A stretch of DNA of 43,074 nucleotides from an uncultured Alphaproteobacteria bacterium (GTDB lineage Bacteria > Pseudomonadota > Alphaproteobacteria > RUG11792): positions 1 to 43,074 of the forward strand of contig CAJUOM010000008.1 of NCBI GenBank assembly GCA_910588255.1. The letters run 5' to 3'. Below the pieces are notes generated by a model, which had not been told where the DNA came from, made no database searches, and saw nothing but the letters and a program-made list of their open reading frames with translations. Position numbers and translations under genes: made by a program. This document shows, in pieces, positions 15,256-24,663 of the stretch (position 1 is its first letter; each line of letters starts with the position of its first letter).

Positions 15256-15975
15256 TTATTTTTCTAATGCCATAATTGAATTTCTAGTTGTTATATACAT
15301 ATCATCTGAGATTTTTTCAAGTTCCATCATTATATTGAGTAATGTTGCTCTTTTTGCAATTATATCGGCTCCATAAATCATATAATACAGTTTCCGTCTT
15401 GTGTTTTTCTTATAATTAAATAAAGATATTTGAGCAACAGGATCTATAGGTAATTGTATTATTTTTCCGATTCCAGATCTGAAACTTCCTCCTCCTAAAA
15501 TTGGTAAAACTAAATATGGTCCGGTCTTTGCTCCCCACTTTTTTAATGTATTACCAAATGAAGTTGATTTCTTATCAAGGCCTAACTTTGAAGCAACATC
15601 AACCATACCTAAAAATCCAAAAATAGTATTTATAATAAATCGAAACGTAGTTTTTGTAGCATATTCTGAATCACCTTGTAAAATAAAATTAATTGTTGTA
15701 ATTGGCGAGAAAAAGTTAGAGGTAAAATTTGAAATACCAATTTGTAAAAATTGAGGGAATATATGCTTATAAGCTGTTGAAATTGGAACTAGAAATACCT
15801 TATCTAGAACATTGTTTATCTTAAACATCAATCTATTAAAAGGCTCCAATGGATCATAAACATTGTCCAACTCATCTTCATATAATGGAGTATCTTCGAA
15901 GGACCAATCATCGGCATAAATGGTACTTATTGTCAGCATGAATAAAAACAATATTGACAAGATCCTTATTTTCAT
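15256..15975 (-). CDS. mlaA: MlaA/VacJ outer-membrane phospholipid-asymmetry protein
   Basis: 239 aa. MlaA family marks are YDPLEPFNRLMFKINNVLD (about residues 40-58), IGISNFTSNFFSPITTINF, and WGAKTGPYLVLPILGGGSFR (about 150-169). MlaA sits in the outer membrane and removes phospholipids from the outer leaflet for return through the Mla system. The N terminus is a good signal peptide (RILSILFLFMLTISTIYADD), but there is no cysteine, so no lipobox; it would not be lipid-anchored as in E. coli. It is the last gene of the minus-strand run, 66 nt after priA. Confidence 0.93.
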   Translation of the reverse strand: MKIRILSILFLFMLTISTIYADDWSFEDTPLYEDELDNVYDPLEPFNRLMFKINNVLDKVFLVPISTAYKHIFPQFLQIGISNFTSNFFSPITTINFILQGDSEYATKTTFRFIINTIFGFLGMVDVASKLGLDKKSTSFGNTLKKWGAKTGPYLVLPILGGGSFRSGIGKIIQLPIDPVAQISLFNYKKNTRRKLYYMIYGADIIAKRATLLNIMMELEKISDDMYITTRNSIMALEK

Positions 15976-16041
15976 ATGAAAAAGCCTTAATTATTTTGAT
16001 AGATCCAGTATACTACAAAATCTAAAATTTTTCATTTTTTA

Positions 16042-18045
16042 TCAGTAAAAATCATAAGGATCAACATCTAAAGTAAATTTTATTGAATTTGGTATTTTTG
16101 TTTTTGAAATGAGATTATTGATATAATTTTGCAGAGAAAAAGAAGAAATAAAAATGATTTTTAATCGGTAACGAGATTTTATTTTATATAACGCAGGCTG
16201 TATTGGACCTAGTATTTTTATATCACTTTTTTTAGGGACAAAGGAAATTAATTTATTTGCAAAATTCTTTAATTCAACTTCGGATAATGAAGATAAATTT
16301 ATAGAAATCATTTTGGAAAATGGGGGCATTTTGAGAAGTTTTCGGTTATTAATTTCTGTTTTATAAAATTCCTCAATATTATCTTTTTCAAAAACTTTTA
16401 TCAAATATTCTTCAGGATTATAAGTTTGAATTATGATTTTGGCACTTGATTCAGAACTTCTTCCAGCTCTTCCTGAAACTTGGTATAACATTTGGAAAGC
16501 TTTTTCAGTCAATCTGAAATCCTCTCCATATAGCATAGAATCAAAGACAGGAATAACAACAAGTTTCAAACCTCCAAAATTATGCCCTTTTGCGATAATT
16601 TGCGTTCCAATAATAATATCTACTTCCTTATTTTGGATTTTTTCAATAGCTTGCGAAATTTTTCTGTTGGTATTAATTGTATCACTTGAAAGCATCATTA
16701 TTTTTGCCTCAGGAAATTGTTGCAGACACTCTTCATAAATCTTTTCTATACCTGTTCCAATTCCAATTAGCGTTTCCTCTTTACATTTTGGACATTGTTT
16801 TTTTGGTGATGTCCTAAATCCGCAATAGTGACAAATAAACTCATTTAATACAGCGTGATAACATAACCAAGTCGAACATCCGGGACAAATTATCTTTTTC
16901 CCACAACTTCGGCATAAAATCTTAGGAGTATGTCCCCTTCTATTGACAAATATTAATGCTTGGTTTTTTTCTTCTATGCAATTTTTTATTTCATCAATTG
17001 TAGATTTTGTTAAGCAGATGTTAAGATTTTCTTTTTTTAGATCTATTAATTTAATTTTAGGAGGAGATATCATTTTGAAGTACCTATTCTCCAATCTTAC
17101 ATAAATGTATTTTCCTGATAAAGCATTATTATAGGATTCAACAGAAGGTGTTGCAGAAGATAATATAACTGGTATATTTAAGCAATATCCCAAATAGACG
17201 GCCATGTCTCTAGCATTATAAATTACCTTTTCGTTTTGTTTAAATGAATTGTCATGCTCTTCATCTATGACAACTAATTTCAAATTAGAAAAGGGAATGA
17301 ACAGAGCTGATCTGGCTCCGACTATAATTAATTTCTCTCCTTCAATTGCTTTTTTCCAGATTTTTCGTTTTTTTACAATTGATATCGAATTATGCCATAA
17401 AAATACTTCACATCCCAGTCTTTCAGAGATCTTTTTAGCCAATCCCATAGACAAAGCTATTTCTGGAACTAGAATTAATATCTGCGCACTTGATGATAGG
17501 GCGCTCGATGTGATATCCTTATCAATTTTATCACATCGAGCGCCCTCATTTTTTTTCATGATATTTTTTACAATTTCGAGGAAGACTTCCGTTTTTCCTG
17601 ATCCAGTTACGCCATGAAGGAGTATTGTTTTGAACTCTGAAACATACTTTGAAATCTCATTAACCGCTCTTTTTTGATCAACATTTAATTCTAGGGATAT
17701 TGTTTTTAGTTCATTATTTTTTTGAGAATTTCTTTCAGGAAATAACAATTCATCAGCAGAAAAAGGAACTATTAATTTGAAAACAGATCCTAAATTTAGA
17801 ATATTATATTCTGCAACAAATTTTGCGAATTTTATATATTCATTTAGAATCTTATAGGGAAAAACAGATTTTATTTTTTTTATTTTTCCTGAAAAAGCAG
17901 AGTCTTTTGAATCTAAAACTATTCCCAGTTCTTCTTTATTCCTAAAATCTATAGAAACTATTTGTCCTATATCAAGTTTTTGATCGAATTGATAAGTATA
18001 AATCCCTGGAGCATCTCTTAAAACAGCGATGTTATATTTTTTCAA
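16042..18045 (-). CDS. priA: Primosomal replication-restart helicase PriA
   Basis: 667 aa. A 3' DNA-binding domain comes first, then the helicase with Walker A GVTGSGKTEV (about residue 145), DEEH box (VVIDEEHDNSFKQ, about 260), SATPS and motif VI QVSGRAGRS. The zinc domain at about 375-421 has eight cysteines in CxxC pairs (CRSCGKKIICPGC and CHYCGF, CPKC). PriA reloads the replisome at stalled forks in the cytoplasm. It starts at TTG (18045-18043) overlapping the tamB stop as TTGA; the first residues YNIAVLRDAPGIYTYQF match PriA starts. Translation is likely coupled to tamB. Confidence 0.96.
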   Translation of the reverse strand: MKKYNIAVLRDAPGIYTYQFDQKLDIGQIVSIDFRNKEELGIVLDSKDSAFSGKIKKIKSVFPYKILNEYIKFAKFVAEYNILNLGSVFKLIVPFSADELLFPERNSQKNNELKTISLELNVDQKRAVNEISKYVSEFKTILLHGVTGSGKTEVFLEIVKNIMKKNEGARCDKIDKDITSSALSSSAQILILVPEIALSMGLAKKISERLGCEVFLWHNSISIVKKRKIWKKAIEGEKLIIVGARSALFIPFSNLKLVVIDEEHDNSFKQNEKVIYNARDMAVYLGYCLNIPVILSSATPSVESYNNALSGKYIYVRLENRYFKMISPPKIKLIDLKKENLNICLTKSTIDEIKNCIEEKNQALIFVNRRGHTPKILCRSCGKKIICPGCSTWLCYHAVLNEFICHYCGFRTSPKKQCPKCKEETLIGIGTGIEKIYEECLQQFPEAKIMMLSSDTINTNRKISQAIEKIQNKEVDIIIGTQIIAKGHNFGGLKLVVIPVFDSMLYGEDFRLTEKAFQMLYQVSGRAGRSSESSAKIIIQTYNPEEYLIKVFEKDNIEEFYKTEINNRKLLKMPPFSKMISINLSSLSEVELKNFANKLISFVPKKSDIKILGPIQPALYKIKSRYRLKIIFISSFSLQNYINNLISKTKIPNSIKFTLDVDPYDFY

Positions 18046-20552
18046 TATCGCTTACTCCACAAAATACCTGCCGTTGCAGCATCACGCCCTGTTAGATCTA
18101 CTGACATTTTCACATTTTTTGCAATATCAGTTTCCACAACAACTCCTGTTGTGTCACTGGCAGCTCCTTGATCAATAGAAACTTTAAATTTCCCTATTTT
18201 TTTCCCCAGACTTATTGCATTATATTCTTTCTTATTGCTGTCTGTGTTTTTCTTTATTGATATAGAATCAATTCCGAATATAGTTTTCATTTTATTTAGT
18301 ATATCAAAATTGGAATGTCCAGAAAGTTTGCTCATTGCAGAAAATAAGGCAAGACCTTCACCTGCTGAAATTTCAGTTGTAGGTTTGTCAAATAACATAT
18401 ATGACATAATATCTTTATCCGATAAATAAGGATTTGAATAAAAACTAATTTTTGAAGAATCATTAATCTGCTGGAATTTTGCTCCAACCATTATTTTTTC
18501 TATTTTCTTTTCTGCAGAAAGAGATATATCATTTTTAGAATTGTTTATGTGTATAATACCGTTTTTTAATTTGAAAACAGTGTTGTCAATAAGGTCCATT
18601 TTTCCTTGTTTCATTTTTATGTTCATTTCGTATTTTATATCGGAAATATCACCTTTAATAACAGCTCCGCCTTCCCATATGCTATCTATCCCAAAGCCTA
18701 TAATTTTTAAACTTGGATTAAATCTAAAATCGACATTTACTGGTATTTTTACAGGAAATGATGTGATATTATTTTTCTTAAGTTTTGTAGATTTATTAGA
18801 CGAATAAACATTGTCCAAAATGTCAATATTTCTCGAAGCCATCAAAATAATTCCAGAAATGTCTAAAACTGGATCGTTCGTATATAATTTCCCTGTTATC
18901 GAGAGGTTTTTAAAAATATTTCCGTTTAAGTTTAAACCTCCAAATAACCTGCCTTTGAAGTAATTTTGATCTATTAATTTTAAGTTATTAATATTCAAAG
19001 AAATATGCGTATTTCCTGTGTTTTTCCAATCGATTTGTCCACTTCCTTTTATATTTCCTTTTTTTTTAGAATCATCTTCTGCAAAGATGTTATTTATAAG
19101 AAAATTATTTTTTGAAATTTTTCCATTGAGTGAAATGTTTTTTATATATATTCCATAAATAGGGTTAATATAGCTTCCTTTTTTTAAGAATATCTCTCCG
19201 CTAAAGTTAGGATTTCCTAAATTTCCTGTAGCTCTGATATCATAAAAAACATCGCCACTTAGAATTTGTTTATTCTGTAATTTGTAATCTGCAATATGTA
19301 ATGTTCCACGTGAAACATTTTCGATTTTTGAAATATTCGAAGGCAGCCAATTTTGAAGAGATATTTTGAAATCTGCTTGGTTTTTTAATTTTGAAATATT
19401 AAATAAAATTTTTCCTTCTAATCTATTTTTATTATATTTTGAATTTATTTCAATAAACTGGAAATTTATTAAATTATATGACACATTATTAAGTTTTAAT
19501 TTTATCAGTTCATTATCGTTTTTATAATCGGCAGTACCATTGAGTATTCCTGCAGAATTTAATTCTGGAAATTGTGAAAGATCTATATTTTGAAAAATAA
19601 TATTCCCCAATGAAAATTTATCTTCTGAAAGATTTACACCAGATATTTTTATCATGCCTTTTTTTAAAAGTACTATAATATCTGAAATCTTGGAAAAGTC
19701 TCTTATGATAAAAGGTTTAATATTTATTATTTTTTTGAATGTAATTTTGTCAACAAAGATAGAAAGATTATTAAAATCAAAACGTGTGTTTATAGAAATA
19801 TCAAATTTTCTATTTTTGAAGTTAGCTTTTAGAAAATTATTTTCAAAATACATATCCGATTCGAATTTTATATCATAAGGCAAAGTGATTACACCGCCCA
19901 AAGCATTGTCAATAAAATTACCATTAAAATTTATATTTTGATTTTTAAAATTATAATTTAAGTTTATATGTTTATTTTTAAAATCATAAGAACCATTTAT
20001 GGAGTTTTTATTTAAATTTAATTTTGTTGAGATTTGTTTTTTATTAATTATCCATGAAGCAGAAATCTTTCCATATGGGATATTAGAGCTCAGATAACTT
20101 TCTTTTTTTGTTTTATCATAATGAAAATTGGTATTCTGAAATAATTTTTTATCAATCATTAATTTATTGATCGAAATATCTTTTATAATTTTTTGCGCAA
20201 ATAGTAGTAAAAAATAACGAATATTATTAATTGAAAAATCGGATTTATTATTTTTCGTTATAACTTCAAACTTATCAATTTCGATATTTTTTATATGAGT
20301 TAATTTCTCACTAATTTGAAAGTTTAGATTTTTAATATTGATATCAAAATCATTTGAAGCTAACTTTATTTCAGTTGTAGAAAAACAAAACGGAAAAAAA
20401 CCTTTCGTTTTAGGAATATCAATAATATATCCATTAGGTAAAAAAGCATTAATCAACCTATTTTGGATATAGTTATTTTGAACAATACCGAATATTATGG
20501 TTATTAATAAAAATGGAATAAATAATTTTTTAATTAAATAACGCTTGATCAC
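18042..20552 (-). CDS. tamB: TamB-like translocation and assembly module protein
   Basis: 836 aa, shorter than the usual 1200 or more. An N-terminal membrane anchor (about residues 10-30, LFIPFLLITIIFGIVQ) is followed by hundreds of residues of alternating polar and hydrophobic beta repeats. The conserved C-terminal DUF490 region is present (DKDIMSYMLFDKP, GLALFSAMSKLSG, then DQGAASDTTGVVVETDIAKN and ILWSKRY). TamB spans the periplasm as a hydrophobic groove and helps deliver lipids or outer-membrane proteins. No tamA partner is seen here. It overlaps pepF by 23 nt and priA by 4 nt, so it belongs to a tightly packed operon. The truncation is in the repeat part, consistent with genome reduction. 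Confidence 0.88.
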   Translation of the reverse strand: MIKRYLIKKLFIPFLLITIIFGIVQNNYIQNRLINAFLPNGYIIDIPKTKGFFPFCFSTTEIKLASNDFDINIKNLNFQISEKLTHIKNIEIDKFEVITKNNKSDFSINNIRYFLLLFAQKIIKDISINKLMIDKKLFQNTNFHYDKTKKESYLSSNIPYGKISASWIINKKQISTKLNLNKNSINGSYDFKNKHINLNYNFKNQNINFNGNFIDNALGGVITLPYDIKFESDMYFENNFLKANFKNRKFDISINTRFDFNNLSIFVDKITFKKIINIKPFIIRDFSKISDIIVLLKKGMIKISGVNLSEDKFSLGNIIFQNIDLSQFPELNSAGILNGTADYKNDNELIKLKLNNVSYNLINFQFIEINSKYNKNRLEGKILFNISKLKNQADFKISLQNWLPSNISKIENVSRGTLHIADYKLQNKQILSGDVFYDIRATGNLGNPNFSGEIFLKKGSYINPIYGIYIKNISLNGKISKNNFLINNIFAEDDSKKKGNIKGSGQIDWKNTGNTHISLNINNLKLIDQNYFKGRLFGGLNLNGNIFKNLSITGKLYTNDPVLDISGIILMASRNIDILDNVYSSNKSTKLKKNNITSFPVKIPVNVDFRFNPSLKIIGFGIDSIWEGGAVIKGDISDIKYEMNIKMKQGKMDLIDNTVFKLKNGIIHINNSKNDISLSAEKKIEKIMVGAKFQQINDSSKISFYSNPYLSDKDIMSYMLFDKPTTEISAGEGLALFSAMSKLSGHSNFDILNKMKTIFGIDSISIKKNTDSNKKEYNAISLGKKIGKFKVSIDQGAASDTTGVVVETDIAKNVKMSVDLTGRDAATAGILWSKRY

Positions 20553-22323
20553 AAAGAGCCTCTAGGTTATCTATTTCTTTTTCTATTGTTTTTAATGCGG
20601 AGATCCAAAAATTTTCCGAAGTCGGATCTATACCAAACATTTCTGCTATTTCCTTATAATTTTTCGTTCCTCCTGAAGAAAGCGCCGTTTCATATTTGCT
20701 AACAAAATCTTTTCCTGTTTTTTCATATTCCGCAAATAATCCTTCAACAAAAAGACATCCGAAAGCATATGAATAAACATAAAAAGGACAACTTGTAAAA
20801 TGAGTTATATATCCCCAATAATTATCAATGTGATTATCTATTTCTACTCCATCTCCCAGGGATTTTTCCAATTCCTCGCGCCATGCTTTGTTTAAGTCAT
20901 TTTCTGAAAGTTCATGATCATTACGTATTTCATGAATTCTCTGTTCAAATTTGAAAAATGCTATCTGTCGAAAAATAGTACTCATCACATCGTCCAATCT
21001 TGAACAAATCAATTCTATTTTCTTTTTTAAATCAGTTTCTGAATTTAGTAAATATTTATTAGTCAATTTCTCTGCAAATATAGAAGCAGTTTCAGAAATA
21101 TTTAAACCAGGATTACATACTAATTCATTATTTTTTGAAGAGAGTTTTTGATGAATTCCGTGACCAAACTCATGAGCTATTGTCAAAATGTCTCTTATTG
21201 TTCCATAAAAATTCAGAAGTATGAAAGAATGAGTATCAACAGTAGCTGAGCTTGAAAATGCTCCGGAAACTTTTCCTTCTCTCGGATAAACGTCAACCCA
21301 ACTTTCATTAACCATTGTTTTCACTATTTCAAAAAACTTAGGTGAAAAATCTTTAAATATATCCAAAACCAAATCAATTGCTTCTTCATAAGTATATTTT
21401 TTGTCTGCTCGGCCTGATAAACAAACTTTTTCTGCACGATCCCAGTATTGAAGTTTAGGCTTTTTTAATATTTTTGCTTTCAGTTTATAATATCTGTGAG
21501 ATATAGATTCATAATGAGACTCGACAGTTTTTATCATAGTTTCAACGACTGATTTTTCTATGTCGTCTTCTAAAAATCTTTTTTGTTCCGGATATGTATA
21601 TTTTCGTAAATCGCAATACGTTTTATGGGAAAGAATTATATTATTAAATACAGAAACCAAAGCATAAGAATTCTCTTTTAATCTAAGTGATAAAGCTATA
21701 GATGCTTCCTTTCTTATTTCCTCTGTCTTTCCATGATTTGCTTTTTCGACAATATCTGACAAAGTAAGTTTTTCACCTTCTAAATGAAATTCTATTCTGG
21801 AAAGTAAGCCATTATGAAATTTATACCACGTATCTCCCGTCACAATCCCTAATTTTGATATTATAAATTCCTCTTGAGAAGATAAGGTATGAGGTTTGTA
21901 TTTAAAAATATTATCTATAAAAACCTTATAGCTAGATAAAATTTTATCTTTTTTCAGCTGTTCTTTTATTTCATCATAATTCATACCTTGGATTTCAACT
22001 TCGAACCAACAAAGTTTTGAGAAATTATACGTATACCACTCCATCATATCTTGATAAGCTGCAGATACTTTCTCATCTTTTTGTTTTATTTGAAAATATA
22101 ATCCCAAATAAACAGCTATTTTTGATGCTGCTTTATATATCTCTTCATACTTAACAATGGCATTTGTAAGATTAGAAATTTGTAAATTACCTTTGTATTT
22201 AGAAATAAATCCATCAATTTCTTTTGATATATTATCCTTATCTTGAGTTATTTCATCAGAATTTATAGATTTATAAAAACAATCAAGATTCCATTTGGTT
22301 GGATATTTGCAAACTGTATTCAT
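20530..22323 (-). CDS. pepF: Oligoendopeptidase F (M3 family metallopeptidase)
   Basis: 597 aa, the usual length for PepF. The zinc motif HEFGH is at about residues 383-387 (TIAHEFGHGIHQKLS), with the third ligand in the downstream ETASIFAE. The N-terminal M3B domain and the C-terminal SPFYVYSYAFG and GGTKNYKEIAEMFGID stretches are also typical. It breaks down short peptides in the cytoplasm, useful where host peptides are imported. It starts 87 nt after rpmA, past a terminator, and its end overlaps tamB by 23 nt. Confidence 0.95.
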   Translation of the reverse strand: MNTVCKYPTKWNLDCFYKSINSDEITQDKDNISKEIDGFISKYKGNLQISNLTNAIVKYEEIYKAASKIAVYLGLYFQIKQKDEKVSAAYQDMMEWYTYNFSKLCWFEVEIQGMNYDEIKEQLKKDKILSSYKVFIDNIFKYKPHTLSSQEEFIISKLGIVTGDTWYKFHNGLLSRIEFHLEGEKLTLSDIVEKANHGKTEEIRKEASIALSLRLKENSYALVSVFNNIILSHKTYCDLRKYTYPEQKRFLEDDIEKSVVETMIKTVESHYESISHRYYKLKAKILKKPKLQYWDRAEKVCLSGRADKKYTYEEAIDLVLDIFKDFSPKFFEIVKTMVNESWVDVYPREGKVSGAFSSSATVDTHSFILLNFYGTIRDILTIAHEFGHGIHQKLSSKNNELVCNPGLNISETASIFAEKLTNKYLLNSETDLKKKIELICSRLDDVMSTIFRQIAFFKFEQRIHEIRNDHELSENDLNKAWREELEKSLGDGVEIDNHIDNYWGYITHFTSCPFYVYSYAFGCLFVEGLFAEYEKTGKDFVSKYETALSSGGTKNYKEIAEMFGIDPTSENFWISALKTIEKEIDNLEALCDQALFN

Positions 22324-22345
22324 TGTTCATTACTCCCAAAAACAA

Positions 22346-22374
22346 AACGGCGAAATCTAAAAAGACACGCCGTT
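22346..22374 (-). terminator. Terminator after rpmA
   Basis: On the minus strand AACGGCG (22374-22368) pairs with CGCCGTT (22352-22346), followed by TTGTTTTTGG. It separates the ribosomal pair from pepF, probably with partial read-through because no pepF promoter is obvious. Confidence 0.75.
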
Positions 22375-22410
22375 AAACAGAAAAATAATATAAAAGGTTA
22401 TCAAAAATTT

Positions 22411-22668
22411 TTAAGCAAGAGGTTCTACTCCAACATATGTTCTGTTATCACGTCCTGTCTTGAAAAAAACCGTTCCGTCAACTAAAGAATATATAGTGTG
22501 GTCACGTCCTAATCCGACATTATCACAAGTTCTATATTTCGTTCCTCTTTGACGAACAATAATTGTTCCCGCAAGGACATATTGTCCTCCAAACCTCTTG
22601 ACTCCAAGTCTTCTTCCTATCGAATCTCTTCCGTTTCTCGAACTACCGCCAGCTTTCTTTGTCGCCAT
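22411..22668 (-). CDS. rpmA: 50S ribosomal protein L27
   Basis: 85 aa, full length. The family's N terminus MATKKAGGSSRNGRDS and GGQYVLAGTIIVRQRGT are unmistakable. L27 sits near the peptidyl-transferase centre. The start has AAGGAGAA just upstream, and the gene follows rplU after 11 nt, the standard rplU-rpmA order. There is no extended, cleavable N terminus. Confidence 0.98.
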   Translation of the reverse strand: MATKKAGGSSRNGRDSIGRRLGVKRFGGQYVLAGTIIVRQRGTKYRTCDNVGLGRDHTIYSLVDGTVFFKTGRDNRTYVGVEPLA

Positions 22669-22679
22669 TTTCTTCTCCT

Positions 22680-23000
22680 TTAATTACCTAAAGCAATATC
22701 CATAATCTTCAAAACAGTCATCCATTGACGATGTCCATTTTTGCGTCTGTAATTATGTCTACGTTTCTTTTTAAACACAATAATTTTTTTATTGCGAACG
22801 TGTTTTAAAACTTCTGCTTTCACAACAGATCCTTTTGTTTCGGATTCGGAAATAGAAATTTCTCCTTTATCGGAAGAAGTAAATAAAACATTATCTAAGG
22901 ATAAAACAGTTGAAGGTTCTGCTTCAATTTTCTCGACTTTAATTACATCCCCCGGCTTAACAACATATTGTTTTCCGCCAGTTTTCAATACGGCAAACAT
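22680..23000 (-). CDS. rplU: 50S ribosomal protein L21
   Basis: 106 aa, the usual length. It begins MFAVLKTGGKQYVVKPGD and has the C-terminal KKKRRHNYRRKNGHRQ stretch that contacts 23S rRNA. It is the first gene of a minus-strand run and is transcribed from the strong promoter at 23045-23073, with rpmA next. Confidence 0.98.
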   Translation of the reverse strand: MFAVLKTGGKQYVVKPGDVIKVEKIEAEPSTVLSLDNVLFTSSDKGEISISESETKGSVVKAEVLKHVRNKKIIVFKKKRRHNYRRKNGHRQWMTVLKIMDIALGN

Positions 23001-23044
23001 ATAAAACCTATTTTTATAAAAACTATCTTTTAATTACAATTTTA

Positions 23045-23073
23045 TTTTTATCACAATCTACCCTTTCTGTCAA
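23045..23073 (-). promoter_or_regulatory. Strong promoter of rplU-rpmA
   Basis: A perfect TTGACA (23073-23068), 17 nt, TAAAAA (23050-23045), about 45 nt before the rplU ATG. Confidence 0.75.
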
Positions 23074-23146
23074 TGGATTTTATGTTTAAAATGATTCCTT
23101 AAAATAAATTATATGGAATTGAAAAAACTTTAGTGAAATTTTGAAG

Positions 23147-23181
23147 GAGTTGAAGGGAAAATTTCTTTCCCCCATCAACTC
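23147..23181 (-). terminator. Hairpin after the secreted beta-rich gene
   Basis: GAGTTGA (23147-23153) with TCAACTC (23175-23181), enclosing GGGAAA/TTTCCC. It lies 20 nt past the stop of the gene at 23201. The U run is poor, so it could act as an mRNA-end stabiliser rather than a terminator. Confidence 0.5.
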
Positions 23182-23200
23182 TATTACAAAGATAATGTAA

Positions 23201-24313
23201 TCATTCTCCTTTTCCAATTATCAATTTGGCACCAGATTTTAATGTAACTGTGTTATGAAATTCGACTGCATTCGTATTTATATTTCCACCTATTTCCAAG
23301 TCTTTTGCATTTCGTTCGAATATTATTTTCCCACTACAATCTATATTACTATTTACTTTCCCTTTAGTACTTGTAAACCTTAATTCTCCATCATTAGTTT
23401 TTACTTTTATATTCATAGTTTCAGGTATTACATTTGCTTCAAAGGCAAATGCTAATGTTGGAGTTATTTCGTCTATAGTGTTTTCCAAAGTAACATTTCC
23501 TTGATAATGTTCAACATTTCCAGCCATATATACAAATTTTTGAATTTCTAAATTATAAGGCGTTGCATATTCACTCTCTGAGGTACCATCTTTCTTTTTA
23601 ATGGTATTTCCAAAATGACAATTTATATGACTAGAAAATCTATCATCTTCCTCTCCTTGGATTATTACAGTTTGTTCTTCAGAATCTTTCCCTAAAAATA
23701 ATAAATCTCGTTTATCTAACCTTCTTGAAGTAGATTCGTCATTTTCATCTTGTGTAATAAAACTATTTTTAGTATGTAGTATCCAAGAATCTGACGTAGA
23801 TTTTATCTCAGTATTATCAAGCATTAGATTTGATGTTTCTGCAATAATAGTTTTTCCCTCAGTATCTTGAGCTAGTGTGTACACATTCTCAGGACTGACA
23901 CTCTCTGTTATCTCTTGACCATCAATTGTAGTTGTTTTACCATATATTATTTCATTGGCGTTCAATATATCGTTTTTTGTTAATGATGGGTTTTTGTCAA
24001 GTTTGATTGGATCACTAACTTTTTCTATTGCGATATATGGGCAATTATCTATTATTGCTGTTTCTTGAGTCATTAAAGTTGGATCATCAGAAGCACGAGA
24101 AATTGTTATTGGAGTTGTTGAATTATTAATTTTTATTGTCCCGCGATTTGTAATAGTTTGAGCTATTGATATACTACTATTTATTTCAACTTCTGCTCCA
24201 CTTTCGATAGTTCTAGGTAATGTCCCAGTAGGCGATGGGTCTAATAATGTAACAGCAAAACCAGAAGTCACAAAGACAGCACTTGTTAAGATTAATTTTG
24301 TAAAATTATTCAT
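23201..24313 (-). CDS. Secreted beta-rich surface or periplasmic protein
   Basis: 370 aa. A signal peptide (NNFTKLILTSAVFVTSGFA, cut near residue 20) precedes an all-beta-looking, Thr/Ile/Asn/Glu-rich chain with irregular repeats such as ITNRGTIKINN and ANVIPETMNIKVKTNDGEL. These resemble the turns of a beta-helix autotransporter passenger. There is no C-terminal beta-barrel and no lipobox, so it is either exported by another route or periplasmic. It shares its first residues, leader and promoter with the broken gene at 32029-33461 and with two remnants (4738, 15037). The start is fixed by AAGGAGG 5 nt upstream of the ATG. I do not recognise a named family. Confidence 0.75.
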   Translation of the reverse strand: MNNFTKLILTSAVFVTSGFAVTLLDPSPTGTLPRTIESGAEVEINSSISIAQTITNRGTIKINNSTTPITISRASDDPTLMTQETAIIDNCPYIAIEKVSDPIKLDKNPSLTKNDILNANEIIYGKTTTIDGQEITESVSPENVYTLAQDTEGKTIIAETSNLMLDNTEIKSTSDSWILHTKNSFITQDENDESTSRRLDKRDLLFLGKDSEEQTVIIQGEEDDRFSSHINCHFGNTIKKKDGTSESEYATPYNLEIQKFVYMAGNVEHYQGNVTLENTIDEITPTLAFAFEANVIPETMNIKVKTNDGELRFTSTKGKVNSNIDCSGKIIFERNAKDLEIGGNINTNAVEFHNTVTLKSGAKLIIGKGE

Positions 24314-24440
24314 ATTTACCTCCTTAAAAAGATATATTTACGTTATAGAGAAGTGTTTTCATAACATTTCTTCCCTATTTTCAATTCTAAAAAAAAGGTA
24401 AATTTTTCGTTAATTTTACTTCCTTTTATTGAAAGGATAT
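24314..24440 (-). promoter_or_regulatory. Conserved family promoter and leader, copy 3
   Basis: TTGAAA (24384-24379), 17 nt, TGAAAA (24361-24356), then a leader with TATAACGTAAATATATC and AAGGAGG. It is nearly identical to 4739-4862 over more than 100 nt, including non-promoter bases, which suggests recent duplication or a conserved 5' untranslated region function. Confidence 0.75.
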
Positions 24441-24594
24441 TGGGATGGAAGAGAAATTATATAAAATTTTTAAGCTCATTCAAAGTTTTTGTGTAAATCA
24501 CTCAAATGATAGAGACATAATTAGCAAATAAGATAGTTAATTGTGAGTAAATTATAGCCTATTGAATTTTTGAGAATTATTATTATCTTTTTGA

Positions 24595-24640
24595 CAGGGG
24601 GTGTGCACAGTATTTATGATATTACACCATGCACCGCGAT
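24595..24640. repeat. Decayed palindromic element
   Basis: GGGGTGTGCACAGTAT is followed by a loop TTATGATATTA like the one at base 1-14, then ACACCATGCACCGCG. Pairing of the arms is now imperfect. It lies upstream of the family gene at 24313, as the intact element does at 4966 for the remnant at 4738. Confidence 0.45.
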
Positions 24641-24663
24641 TCTCTTCAATAACTTTTCGTATC

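Noticed and set aside
18235..20000. Plus-strand frames opposite tamB, priA and mfd
   Set aside because: These are mirror frames of well-supported genes, without ribosome sites or family resemblance.
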